A stretch of DNA of 64,000 nucleotides from Cryptosporangium aurantiacum (GTDB lineage Bacteria > Actinomycetota > Actinomycetes > Mycobacteriales > Cryptosporangiaceae), in the NCBI RefSeq assembly GCF_900143005.1, contig NZ_FRCS01000001.1:1240001-1304000 (forward strand), written 5' to 3'. The notes under the pieces were generated by a model. That model saw only the letters and a list, made by a program, of their open reading frames with translations, searched no databases and was not told where the DNA came from. Positions within the stretch are counted from its first letter, which is position 1, and every line of letters starts with the position of its first letter. A program made the translations under genes and the position numbers. Below are positions 15,895 through 24,537 of this stretch, piece after piece.

Positions 15895-17277
15895 ATGACC
15901 GAGACCGTCGAAAACCCGACGGAGACCGCCGCCCCGCTTCTGGACCAGCCGTACGTCATTCCGGTGGAGGCCTACTACTCCCGGGAGTACGCGCAGGCGG
16001 AGAAGGAGAGGCTCTGGTCGAAGGTGTGGCTGAACGTCGCCCGCGTCTCGGAGCTGCCGAAGTTCGGCGACTTCCTCACCTACGCGATCGCCGACGACGA
16101 GTTCATCGTCATCCGCACCGGCGAGGACACGTTCAAGGCGTACTCCAACGTGTGCTCGCACCGCGGCCGCCCCCTGATCGACACCGAGCCCGGTGAGCAC
16201 GACGCCCGTGGCCGTCGCCGGCAGTTCGTCTGCGGGTTCCACGGGTGGCGGTACGACACCGACGGCGCGTGCACGCACGTCACCGAGGCCGAGGACTGGG
16301 GGCCCGGCGGTCCGGATCTGGACTCGTACCGGCTTCCCCAGGTGCAGGTCGACACCTGGGGCGGCTGGATCTGGCTCACGATGAACCCGAACGCCGAGCC
16401 GTTACGCGAGTACCTCGAGCCGATGGCGAGCCTGCTCGAACCGTTCCAGCTGGAGAACATGCGGTGCCGGTGGCGCCGCTGGCTGGAGTTCGACTGCAAC
16501 TGGAAGGTCGCGCTCGAGGCGTTCATGGAGACCTACCACGTGCCGGTGACGCACCCGGAGTTCCGCGTCTTCGGCAGCTTCCTCGGCTGGTCGCGGGCGA
16601 TGGGCACGCACAGCCACATCGGGTACGACGCGCCCAAGGGCATGGAGGAGAACCAGGCCAAGGTGCGCATCGCCCAGGGCACCGACGACCCGCGGATCTC
16701 CACCGCCAAGATGCAGAACTTCACCTGGGAAGCGGTGAACACCAACACCACGCAGACCCTGGTGGACGCCGCGAACCGGCTGGTCGACGAACTGCCCGAG
16801 GGCACGCCGCCGGACGTCGTCCTCAAGCACTGGCTGTCCTCGGCGCGGCGCGACGACGAGGCGCGCGGCGTGATCTGGCCGTCCCCGACCCCGGAGCAGA
16901 CCGCCGCGAGCGGCACCGCCTGGCAGGTCTTCCCGAACTTCCAGATCGGCCACGGGCTGAACAACGCGCTCTGCTACAGCGCGCGGCCGCTGGGCGACGA
17001 CCCGAACAAGTGCATCTTCGAGGCCGCGGTGTACGAGATCTTCCCGCCCGGCGAGGACCCGCAGGCGCCGTGGATCCACACCCCGGTCGACGACGAGTAC
17101 TGGGAGACGCACATCGTCCTGCCGCAGGACTTCTCCAACATGGCCGCGATCCAGAAGGGCATGAAGCGGCACGGGTTCCAGGGCAACAAGCCGAACCCGT
17201 ATCGGGAGCGCGGCATCGTCAACTTCCACCGCAACCTCGCCCGGTACGTAGGCACCGGCGCCCCCAAGCCCCTCTGA
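15895..17277 (+). CDS. Rieske non-heme iron oxygenase, alpha subunit
   Basis: The 460-residue product has an N-terminal Rieske [2Fe-2S] domain, with Cys87 and His89 (CSHRG) and Cys113 and His116 (CGFHGW), followed by a catalytic domain with the mononuclear-iron motif METYHVPVTH (two His) near residue 220. These oxygenases hydroxylate or demethylate aromatic and alicyclic substrates using electrons from a ferredoxin. The ATG at 15895 has GGAGAAA six bases upstream; an earlier in-frame start at 15847 lies inside the palindromic operator and is unlikely. The monooxygenase gene begins eight bases after the stop. No reductase is in this two-gene operon, so electrons must come from elsewhere, possibly from the ferredoxins at 21706, 24538 or 27212. 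Confidence 0.9.
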   Translation: MTETVENPTETAAPLLDQPYVIPVEAYYSREYAQAEKERLWSKVWLNVARVSELPKFGDFLTYAIADDEFIVIRTGEDTFKAYSNVCSHRGRPLIDTEPGEHDARGRRRQFVCGFHGWRYDTDGACTHVTEAEDWGPGGPDLDSYRLPQVQVDTWGGWIWLTMNPNAEPLREYLEPMASLLEPFQLENMRCRWRRWLEFDCNWKVALEAFMETYHVPVTHPEFRVFGSFLGWSRAMGTHSHIGYDAPKGMEENQAKVRIAQGTDDPRISTAKMQNFTWEAVNTNTTQTLVDAANRLVDELPEGTPPDVVLKHWLSSARRDDEARGVIWPSPTPEQTAASGTAWQVFPNFQIGHGLNNALCYSARPLGDDPNKCIFEAAVYEIFPPGEDPQAPWIHTPVDDEYWETHIVLPQDFSNMAAIQKGMKRHGFQGNKPNPYRERGIVNFHRNLARYVGTGAPKPL

Positions 17278-17285
17278 GGACGGTA

Positions 17286-19118
17286 ATGCAGAACCTGCAG
17301 CACTGCGCACCGACGCAGACGCCCGACGTCGACCACGACGCACTGAGAGAGAAGTACCGCGCCGAGCGGGACAAGCGGCTCCGCCCGGAGGGCGGCGAGC
17401 AGTACCTGGTGACCGAGGGGGAGTTCGCCGAGTTCTACGAGGCCGACCCCTACACGCCGGTGGTGCCGCGGCTACCGATCCACGAGGACATCGAGGTCGT
17501 CGTCCTCGGCGGTGGCTTCTCGGGCCTGCTGGCCGCGGGCCGGATCAAGCAGGCAGGCGTGTCCGACGTCCGGATCATCGAGCTCGGCGGTGACTTCGGC
17601 GGCGCCTGGTACTGGAATCGGTACCCGGGCATCCAGATCGACACCGACGCCACGGCCTACCTTCCGCTCCTGGAAGAGGTCGGGTACCTCCCGACGCAGA
17701 AGTACGCGCTGGGCGACGAGGTCTTCGAGCACTGCCAGCGGATCGGGAAGCACTTCGGGCTGTACGACAACGCGATCTTCCACACGCTCGTGCGTTCGCT
17801 GGAGTGGGACGCATCGATCAACCGGTGGAAGGTCGGGACCAACCGGGACGACGACATCCGGGCCCGGTTCGTGGTGATGTGCCAGGGGCCGTTCCACCGT
17901 CCGAAGCTTCCCGGCATCCCCGGTATCGCCGACTTCAAGGGCCACACGTTCCACACCGCGCGCTGGGACTACGAGTACACCGGCGGCGACATCCGCGGTG
18001 GTCTCGACAAGCTCGGTGACAAGCGGGTGGCGATCATCGGCACCGGGGCGAGCGGCGCCCAGTCGATCCCGCACCTGGCGGAAGGCGCCGAGCACCTCTA
18101 CGTCTTCCAGCGCACCCCCTCGTACATCAACGAGCGGGGCAACGTCACGGTCACTCCCGAGTGGGCAGCGACGCTCGAGCCGGGGTGGCAGGAGGAACGC
18201 CGCCGCAACTTCCACACCGCGGCGTTCGAGGCGTTCGCTCCCGGACAGCCCGATCTGATCTGTGACGGCTGGACCGAGATCGCCCGCAACCTGCAGGCCC
18301 ACCTCGACGCCACGAACGGCTGGGGCGCCCTGGCCGACCCGGCGAAGTTCATGGCGCTGCGGGAAGAGATCGACCACCGGTACACCGAGCGGCTCCGCGA
18401 GCGGATCGCGTCGATCGTCACGGACCCGGCGACGGCCGAGACACTCAAGCCGTACTACAACTATCTGTGCAAGCGGCCGGTCTTCAACGACGAGTACCTG
18501 CCGACGTTCAACCGGCCGAACGTCACGCTGGTGGACGTCTCGCGCGCGAAGGGCGTCGAGCGGATCACCGCCGACGGAGTGGTGCACGAGGGCGTGGAGT
18601 ACCCCGTGGACTGCATCGTCTTCGCCAGCGGATTCGAGGCCACGACCGACCTCGACCGCAAGATGGGCGTCAAGCCGTTCGCCGGCCGCAACGGGTTGTC
18701 GCTGTACGACCACTGGGCCGACGGCTTCCGGACGCTGCACGGGATGACGAGCCACGGATTCCCCAACGCGTTCTTCGTCGGGTTCATCCAGGGCGGCATC
18801 ACCGCCGCCGTCACCGCGGTGTTCGAGCAGCAGGCGGACCACATCGCCTACGTGATCGGGGAAGCGCTGGCGCGGGGCGCCACGACCGTGGAGCCCTCCG
18901 AAGAGGCGCAGAACCAGTGGGTGACGACGGTCCGGGAAACCGCGTTCGACAACTCCGCGTTCTCGCGCGCGTGCACCCCGGGGTACTTCAACGGCGAGGG
19001 TGAGCCTCGGCTCCGGTCGCAGTTCGGTGAACCGTACGGGCCGGGGTTCTACGCGATGGGCGAGCTGCTGCAGGCCTGGCGCGAGACCGGTGAGCTGGAC
19101 GGCCTTTCGCTCACCTAG
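17286..19118 (+). CDS. Baeyer-Villiger-type flavin monooxygenase
   Basis: The 610-residue product is a class B flavoprotein monooxygenase. It has the FAD site GGGFSG (75-80), the WYWNRYPG segment (108-115), the Baeyer-Villiger fingerprint FKGHTFHTARW (217-227, matching FxGxxxHTxxW) and the NADPH site GTGASGAQ (252-259). Such enzymes insert oxygen next to a ketone to give an ester or lactone. It has the long N-terminal extension seen in cyclic-ketone and steroid monooxygenases. It is cotranscribed with the Rieske oxygenase, so a likely sequence is hydroxylation, oxidation to ketone, then oxygen insertion before hydrolysis. It converges on the tandem TetR gene with an eight-base overlap. Confidence 0.92.
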   Translation: MQNLQHCAPTQTPDVDHDALREKYRAERDKRLRPEGGEQYLVTEGEFAEFYEADPYTPVVPRLPIHEDIEVVVLGGGFSGLLAAGRIKQAGVSDVRIIELGGDFGGAWYWNRYPGIQIDTDATAYLPLLEEVGYLPTQKYALGDEVFEHCQRIGKHFGLYDNAIFHTLVRSLEWDASINRWKVGTNRDDDIRARFVVMCQGPFHRPKLPGIPGIADFKGHTFHTARWDYEYTGGDIRGGLDKLGDKRVAIIGTGASGAQSIPHLAEGAEHLYVFQRTPSYINERGNVTVTPEWAATLEPGWQEERRRNFHTAAFEAFAPGQPDLICDGWTEIARNLQAHLDATNGWGALADPAKFMALREEIDHRYTERLRERIASIVTDPATAETLKPYYNYLCKRPVFNDEYLPTFNRPNVTLVDVSRAKGVERITADGVVHEGVEYPVDCIVFASGFEATTDLDRKMGVKPFAGRNGLSLYDHWADGFRTLHGMTSHGFPNAFFVGFIQGGITAAVTAVFEQQADHIAYVIGEALARGATTVEPSEEAQNQWVTTVRETAFDNSAFSRACTPGYFNGEGEPRLRSQFGEPYGPGFYAMGELLQAWRETGELDGLSLT

Positions 19119-20418
19119 CGGCTGGGGCGAGGGCTCCGCGGAGGACTGTGGCGCGGGCGTGTGTGAACACACCCCGCGTCGTGGTCCGTCCGACGACGCT
19201 GGGCGGCACCCAGATCAGGTCGCGCACGCACGGCGTCACATCGTCCAGCGACACGTCCTGCCCCGGAATGTGGGCCGTCCGGATCTCGTCGCCGTCGAAC
19301 CCGGCAGCGACGATGTCCCGGATGATCAGCGTGCGTTCCTTCAGCGAGTCCGACAGCGTGTTCGTCTCCGGCGGGTACGACCGGAACCAGGCCTGCTGGA
19401 TCTCGAACTCCTCGCTGAACCGCTCCCGGGCGTTGACGTTGAGCCACGTCAACGCGTCCAGCTTCTCGATCGCGGTCGCGGGTGCCGCGGCCACGGCCTC
19501 GTAGCCGCTGGAGAGCCGCGTGTAGAACGCGTTCATGATCGACGCGAGGAGCGCCTCTTTGCCCTCGACCAGCCGGTAGACGGTGCCGGTGCCCATCCCC
19601 GCAGCCGCCGCGATATCGCGGATCGTGGTCGCCTCGTAACCGCGGCGCGCGAACTCGGCGCGGGCCACCGCGCGGAGCCCGGCCCGTCGCTCGTCGAAGT
19701 CGTCGTCCCGGGTCGCGGACCACTGCGCGATCGTCGCCGAGGCGGCGCCCATCGCGGCCGAGCGGTTCAGAGCCCGGTCGGCGGGCGGACGCTTCGCGAC
19801 GCCGTACAGCACCATCGAGCAGAGCAGCGTCGCGGTGCGCGCCGGCGAGCCGTCCTTGTGCAGCCGGCCCAGCCCGACGTGCAACATCGTCTCGACGAGC
19901 TGGTGGGTGAGCAGCGTCGGGTCGACGCGCTCGACCAGGTCACCGCGGGCCGCGGCGTCGTCCAGGATGCGCTGCATCGCGGCGGTGACCGCCTCCGGCT
20001 TGCGGCGCGCGAGTCCCATCAGGTCGGGTGACGCGCCGGCGTGCGGCTCGTAGGCGGCGAGGTGCAGCGCGGCACCGTGGCGGACCGCGCACTCGGCGAT
20101 CGCGATGCCCAGCGCGACGACCCGGTCGGACGTCGGCGCGTCCGGCCCGGGCGGCGGGTCGTTCGCCCAGCGGCTGCCGATCTCGTCCAGCTCCGTGTAG
20201 TAGCGCTCGAGGAGCTCGGTCGCGATCGCCTGCTTGGAGTCGAAGTGGTGGTACAGGCTGCCCGGCAGGATCCCGCACGCGTCCGCGACGTCCTTCAGCG
20301 ACGTGCGTGTATACCCGGACGCTGCGAACAGGCCCGAGGCGATCTGCAGGATCTCGGAGCGGCGGGCGCCGTCCAGGGACGGAGGACCGGCCGCCACCGA
20401 CCCGCGTGGTCGTGTCAC
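19111..20418 (-). CDS. tandem TetR-family regulator (two complete TetR units in one chain)
   Basis: The product of about 435 residues contains two TetR DNA-binding domains, each with its own ligand-type helical domain. Helix-turn-helix 1 spans about 39-60 (TSLKDVADACGILPGSLYHHF) and helix-turn-helix 2 about 264-285 (TTIRDIAAAAGMGTGTVYRL). Ordinary TetR proteins have one and act as dimers, so this chain may bind as a pseudo-dimer with non-identical half-site preferences. The GTG at 20418 gives a usual N-terminus; another GTG at 20472, one base after the NRAMP stop, would add 18 residues. It is the last gene of the NuoF-like/ferredoxin/NRAMP operon and lies tail-to-tail with the monooxygenase gene. 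Confidence 0.85.
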   Translation of the reverse strand: MTRPRGSVAAGPPSLDGARRSEILQIASGLFAASGYTRTSLKDVADACGILPGSLYHHFDSKQAIATELLERYYTELDEIGSRWANDPPPGPDAPTSDRVVALGIAIAECAVRHGAALHLAAYEPHAGASPDLMGLARRKPEAVTAAMQRILDDAAARGDLVERVDPTLLTHQLVETMLHVGLGRLHKDGSPARTATLLCSMVLYGVAKRPPADRALNRSAAMGAASATIAQWSATRDDDFDERRAGLRAVARAEFARRGYEATTIRDIAAAAGMGTGTVYRLVEGKEALLASIMNAFYTRLSSGYEAVAAAPATAIEKLDALTWLNVNARERFSEEFEIQQAWFRSYPPETNTLSDSLKERTLIIRDIVAAGFDGDEIRTAHIPGQDVSLDDVTPCVRDLIWVPPSVVGRTTTRGVFTHARATVLRGALAPAAR

Positions 20419-20473
20419 CGCTCCAGTATGGCGCCTGGTCAGAGAGCCTCTGCGGCGCGGTTTCCGACTCACG

Positions 20474-21709
20474 TCACCCGCCGATCGTGTCGTAGATCAG
20501 GTACAGGTTGAGCGCGGAGATCACCGCCGAGATCACGGCCATCGCGACCGTGGTGGCCCGGCGGTTGACCATCTCCTTCATCACCCGCGGATCCCGGGTG
20601 ACCAGCACCAGCGGGACCAGCGCGAACGGGATGCCGAACGAGAGCACGATCTGCGAGATCACCAGCGCCTGGCTCGGGTCGACGGCCGTGCCGAGCACGA
20701 CCAGCGACGGCAGCATCGTCAGGCCGCGCCGGACGAACAGCGGGATCCGCCGGTTGAGGAAACCGGCCATCACGACCTGCCCGGCGTACGTGCCGACGCT
20801 GGCCGACGCGAACCCGGACGCGATCAGCGCGATCCCGAACGCCAGCGCGGCACCCGACCCGGCCACCGCCCTCAGCGTGGCGTGGATCGAGTCCAGGTCG
20901 GTGGCCCCGTCGACGACCGGTAACGCGGCGGCCACGCACAGCATCGCCAGGTTGATCGCGCCGGCGGTGCTCAGGCCGACGATGCAGTCCCACCGGTTCA
21001 ACCGCAGCCGCCGTCGCCGCTCGACGACGTCGTCGGCGATGAACGCCGGCTTCTGCAGCGCGGAGTGCGCGTAGATGACGTGCGGCATGACCGTCGCTCC
21101 GACGATCCCGACGATGAGCGCCAGTGCACCGTCGCCGGGCAGCTGCGGTACTAGCCCCGCGGCCAGCGCACCGCCGTCCTGGGTTCCGGCGGCGAACAGC
21201 AGGTAGCCGAACCCGCCCGCGACGATCAGCAGCAACGCCGCGACCGCGACCACGAACCGGCGCCTGCCCTGCTGCTCCAGCGCGAGGATCGTGAACGCGA
21301 CCACGGCGGTGAGCAGCCCGGCGGGGAGCAGCGGCATACCGAACACCAGGTGCAGGCCCACCGCCGCGCCGACGAACTCGGCCAGGTCGGTGGCCATCGC
21401 GACGACCTCCGCCTGGAGCCAGAGCGCCAGGTTCGCGCGCCGGCCGAAGCGTTCCCGGCACAGCTCGGGAAGGCTCCGGCCAGTCGCCAGCCCGGCCTTC
21501 GACGTCACGTACTGCACCAGCGTCGCGACCAGGTTCGCGAGCACGATGACCCAGGCCAGGCCGTAGCCGAACTCGATGCCACCGGCGAAGTTCGTGGCGA
21601 AGTTCCCCGGGTCGACGTACGCGACCGCGGCGACGAACGCGGGGCCCATCGCCGAGGCGACCATCCGGGCCCGCGACGGCGCCCGAAGAGTGGTGGTCGA
21701 GGAACTCAC
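20474..21709 (-). CDS. mntH: NRAMP-family divalent metal transporter (MntH type)
   Basis: The 411-residue membrane protein has about eleven hydrophobic helices and both NRAMP hallmarks: the metal-binding DPGNFATN (33-40) in helix 1 and MPHVIYAHS near residue 210 in helix 6. It imports Mn2+ or Fe2+ with protons. The GTG at 21709 overlaps the ferredoxin stop (GTGA), placing it in an operon with two iron-sulfur proteins. A role in supplying iron to the many Rieske and cytochrome enzymes nearby is possible but not shown. Confidence 0.92.
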   Translation of the reverse strand: MSSSTTTLRAPSRARMVASAMGPAFVAAVAYVDPGNFATNFAGGIEFGYGLAWVIVLANLVATLVQYVTSKAGLATGRSLPELCRERFGRRANLALWLQAEVVAMATDLAEFVGAAVGLHLVFGMPLLPAGLLTAVVAFTILALEQQGRRRFVVAVAALLLIVAGGFGYLLFAAGTQDGGALAAGLVPQLPGDGALALIVGIVGATVMPHVIYAHSALQKPAFIADDVVERRRRLRLNRWDCIVGLSTAGAINLAMLCVAAALPVVDGATDLDSIHATLRAVAGSGAALAFGIALIASGFASASVGTYAGQVVMAGFLNRRIPLFVRRGLTMLPSLVVLGTAVDPSQALVISQIVLSFGIPFALVPLVLVTRDPRVMKEMVNRRATTVAMAVISAVISALNLYLIYDTIGG

Positions 21710-21906
21710 TCCGAGGGCAGCTCGATGATCGCGTGCACCGGGCAGTCCAGCAGCGCCCGGCGTACGTCGTCCTCGTCGTGAGGTTGTACGGCGCCGGTGC
21801 CGGTCAACGACGCGTAACCCCAGTCGTCGAGCGAGAAGTGCTCGGGCGCGTGTTTGGCGCAGATCCCGAAGCCGTCGCAGAGCGTGCGGTCGAGCTTGAT
21901 CCTCAC
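21706..21906 (-). CDS. small [3Fe-4S]-type ferredoxin (66 aa)
   Basis: The 66-residue acidic protein has Cys10, Cys16 and Cys55 (CDGFGIC and the later CPVHAI), the three-cysteine pattern of single-cluster [3Fe-4S] ferredoxins that serve actinobacterial cytochrome P450s. The position of the usual second Cys in CxxCxxC is Gly/Phe, so a fourth ligand is absent. The GTG at 21906 overlaps the stop of the NuoF-like gene (GTGA). The probable path is NADH to the NuoF-like flavoprotein, then this ferredoxin, then an oxygenase such as the P450 at 39861 or a Rieske protein. The partner is inferred. Confidence 0.88.
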   Translation of the reverse strand: MRIKLDRTLCDGFGICAKHAPEHFSLDDWGYASLTGTGAVQPHDEDDVRRALLDCPVHAIIELPSE

Positions 21907-23168
21907 GGCAGCCTCACTTCGAACGGTCGATCAGCGCGGTAGGGGTCTCCGGCGCACCGGTCGCACCCGCCGTGAAGGTGCTGGTCGACTTCCGACGGAA
22001 ACTCCCGTAGCAGCGACGCGGCGACGTTCGTGGCGCCGTCGAGCGTGCCGCAGGCGCCCCGGCCGCGTAACACGACCGACCAGCGGGTCAACCGGTCGAG
22101 GTCGGCCTGCTCGGCGCGGAAGTCCCGGAGCGCTGCGGCCACCGCGCTCATCGCCGCGGTGCCGTTGAAACACGACCCGCACTGCCCGGCGTTCTCGCGG
22201 TCGAAGTACGCCATCACCGAGGCGACCACCGCGACCGGGCAGTCGTCGGTGCCGATTAGCGCGATCGCGCCGCACCCCAGGCCGGTGTCGAACCGGCGGG
22301 CGGTCTCGTGGTCGAGCGTCAGGTCGAGGACGCGCCGGTTGACGGCACCGGCGAAGTACCCACCCAGCAACGCTCCGTGGACGTCGTCCGGGTCGACGCC
22401 GTGCCGTTCGAGCAGCTCGGCGAACGGCATCCCGTGCGGGAGCTCGTAGAGCACGGGAGCCCGGCCGCCGCCGCTGATCGTCGCGAGGAACGTGCCGGGT
22501 GAGGCCGGCGTGCCCTGGCTGCGGAACGCGTCGGCTCCGTGCCGCGCGAGGTACGCCAGGCTCGCGAGCGTCTCGACGTTGCTCACCAGCGTCGGCCGGC
22601 CGCCGACCCCGGATTCGTACGGGCGCGGGGGCTTGTCGGTCGGCAACGCCCGGCCACCGTTCAGCGCCTGGACCGCGGCGGTCTCCTCGCCGGCGACGTA
22701 GGCGGGAGCGACCTCGACGACGTTGCCGCCGGCCTCGCGTACCGCCTCCGCCGCTACCGGGTCGGAGACATACACGTGCGTGGTGTCCGCGCCCACCGCG
22801 TGGGCGGCGAGGCGCAGTCCGTCCAGGACGAGGTGCGGGCGGTACCGCAGGAGCCAGCGGTCCTTGATCGACATCGGCTCGCCCTCTTCGCCGTTCGCGA
22901 CGACGACCGGCCGGACGCCCGCCCGGCACGCCTCCCGGACCGAGCGGAGCTTGACGCCGAGCGGGAACGCCGCGCCGCCGCGCCCGAGGAGACCGGACCG
23001 GTCGGCCTCGTCGAGCAACACCGCCGGGTCGGGGAGCGGGCCGTAACTACCGGCGGCCCGGTACGCGTCGGCGTCCTCGGGGCCGTCCGTGGCGCGCAGC
23101 AGGCGGGCGTCCGCCGGTGGTGCGGCGATCCGTACCGCCGGTGCCGGCGTCAGCAGCGTTTTATCCAT
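21903..23168 (-). CDS. NuoF-like NADH:ferredoxin oxidoreductase
   Basis: The 421-residue product resembles the NADH/FMN-binding 51-kDa subunit of complex I. It has GRGGAAFP (62-69) and GEEGEP (93-98) for FMN/NADH, the SLBB region, and a C-terminal iron-sulfur part with Cys330, Cys333 (CGSC) and Cys373. The usual CGxCxPC is shortened, so the third clustered cysteine is missing; two extra cysteines (402, 405) near the C-terminus might compensate. No other complex I gene is present. Paired with the ferredoxin gene it is most likely a stand-alone ferredoxin reductase for oxygenases. The ATG at 23168 has GAGG five bases upstream. Confidence 0.82.
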   Translation of the reverse strand: MDKTLLTPAPAVRIAAPPADARLLRATDGPEDADAYRAAGSYGPLPDPAVLLDEADRSGLLGRGGAAFPLGVKLRSVREACRAGVRPVVVANGEEGEPMSIKDRWLLRYRPHLVLDGLRLAAHAVGADTTHVYVSDPVAAEAVREAGGNVVEVAPAYVAGEETAAVQALNGGRALPTDKPPRPYESGVGGRPTLVSNVETLASLAYLARHGADAFRSQGTPASPGTFLATISGGGRAPVLYELPHGMPFAELLERHGVDPDDVHGALLGGYFAGAVNRRVLDLTLDHETARRFDTGLGCGAIALIGTDDCPVAVVASVMAYFDRENAGQCGSCFNGTAAMSAVAAALRDFRAEQADLDRLTRWSVVLRGRGACGTLDGATNVAASLLREFPSEVDQHLHGGCDRCAGDPYRADRPFEVRLP

Positions 23169-23214
23169 GTGGTCCTCGGTATTTACTCGAGCGAATTGCG
23201 GATACGATCTCGGC

Positions 23215-23679
23215 ATGAGAACTGCGGTGGTCCGGATCAACGTCGACCCGCGAGGCGAACTCGCCGTACCGGCGTTGCGGGAGCGAATGGAAATACTCGC
23301 CGCGGACGCCGCGGGTGCGGGTTTTCAATTGGTCCGGAGCGACGTCGATCCGAATCGGCCGGAATTACAATTCTTGATGGCGGGCGACGATGCGGCGGCG
23401 CTGCGCGAGACCGCCGCCGCGCTGTGCGCGCGGGCGTTCGGCGTCGAACCCGCCGCCGGTGCCGTGACGTACCTGAGCCGCGGCACCGACGACGACGCGC
23501 TCGGCGTGCTCGCCGGTTTCGGGCTGACCGGTCAGGTCAGCCGAACCCCGGGCGACGACGGGTGGGACGTCGTCGAGGTCCGGCTGGCCAAGGCCGACCT
23601 GGCGCGGATTCCGGAGAGCCGGATCCACACCGCGCTGGAAGCCGCGCTCAACGCCGAGGTGCGGCTCACTCTCTACTGA
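23215..23679 (+). CDS. hypothetical protein (154 aa), divergent from the NuoF-like gene
   Basis: I do not recognise a family. The product is a soluble, acidic protein with no signal peptide or membrane segment. It appears to contain two similar alternating alpha/beta halves (TAVVRINVDPRGEL at the start, DVVEVRLAKADLARIPESRIH near residue 125). The ATG at 23215 is 46 bases from the divergent NuoF-like start, so both promoters must share this short A+T-richer gap. It overlaps the end of the alpha/beta hydrolase gene by 14 bases. Codon use matches its neighbours, and the frame is longer than the antisense noise here, so I take it as real. Confidence 0.7.
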   Translation: MRTAVVRINVDPRGELAVPALRERMEILAADAAGAGFQLVRSDVDPNRPELQFLMAGDDAAALRETAAALCARAFGVEPAAGAVTYLSRGTDDDALGVLAGFGLTGQVSRTPGDDGWDVVEVRLAKADLARIPESRIHTALEAALNAEVRLTLY

Positions 23680-24529
23680 GGAACTCAAGGATGGCGGGGG
23701 CGGCCTGCACCCAGGTGTCGAACATGTTGTAGCGATCGACCCGGCCGGCCGCCCGGTCCTCGGTCGCCCGCTCCCAGGCGTCCTCCGGCCACGGTGGGTC
23801 GATCAGCTCGCTGTCCTTGATCAGGCAGCTGACCTCGAGCGACGTCCGCTTGGGGTGGTGCCAGTCGTCCTTGCCGCCACGGATGATCAGCGTCGGGACC
23901 CGGATGTTCACGAAGTCGAGGTCTTCGACGCCGGGGATCGTCTGACCCGGCTTCGACACGTACGCGTCGAGCCAGCGCAGCATCAGCTGCAGGAAGTCGT
24001 CCTTCTTCAGCGCGCGCAGCCGGGCCTCGTTCGCCGGGTTCGCCTTGATCAGCGCCTGCCACTCCGGCAGGTCGAACAGCCCGTCGATGCCCTTCGCCAT
24101 GACCGCCTGGATGGACGGGACCACGTAGTAGGCGCCGAGGCTGAACGAGCCGAACACGCCGCCGACGATGTTCCAGACGACGAGCTTCGTGGCCAGCTCC
24201 GGGTAGAGCATCACGGTCAGCATCGAATCCCGCGCACCGCCCGACCCGCCGGCGATGACGCAGGGCCCCTCGCCGAGCTCGGTCAGCAGGGTCTTCAATG
24301 TCTCCGCGCGCATGTGCGATTCGGAGCGGCCGTAGAACTGCACGTCCGACGCGCCACAATTCGGCCGGTCCCAGAGCAGGACGCGTTTGCCGCCCTCGAC
24401 CAAGGCCTCGGCGAGCGGCCGTAATCCTTCGATGTCCTTGCTGAATCGTCCACCGGGCGTGAGCACGATGAGCTCATCCGGGGAATTGCCGAGAATCTCG
24501 TAGACGACGTTCCCGCCGTTGATTTCCAT
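23666..24529 (-). CDS. alpha/beta hydrolase-fold protein
   Basis: The 287-residue product has the alpha/beta hydrolase layout: an oxyanion region PGGRFSKDIEGLRPLAEAL, an LLWDRPNCGAS strand, a nucleophile elbow GGSGG near residue 98, an acid in LIIRGGKDDW and a C-terminal His candidate (DDWHHP). Such enzymes cleave esters, lactones or C-C bonds of ring-fission products. It is the last gene of an operon starting with two amidohydrolases and a Rieske ferredoxin. The ATG at 24529 is chosen for GAGGGG four bases upstream; an ATG at 24541, overlapping the preceding stop (ATGA), would add four residues. Confidence 0.85.
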   Translation of the reverse strand: MEINGGNVVYEILGNSPDELIVLTPGGRFSKDIEGLRPLAEALVEGGKRVLLWDRPNCGASDVQFYGRSESHMRAETLKTLLTELGEGPCVIAGGSGGARDSMLTVMLYPELATKLVVWNIVGGVFGSFSLGAYYVVPSIQAVMAKGIDGLFDLPEWQALIKANPANEARLRALKKDDFLQLMLRWLDAYVSKPGQTIPGVEDLDFVNIRVPTLIIRGGKDDWHHPKRTSLEVSCLIKDSELIDPPWPEDAWERATEDRAAGRVDRYNMFDTWVQAAPAILEFLSRE

Positions 24530-24537
24530 GGGTCCCC

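Noticed and set aside
21903-23168. Part of a respiratory complex I operon
   Set aside because: No other nuo gene is present, the iron-sulfur motif is altered, and the neighbours are a small ferredoxin and a metal transporter.
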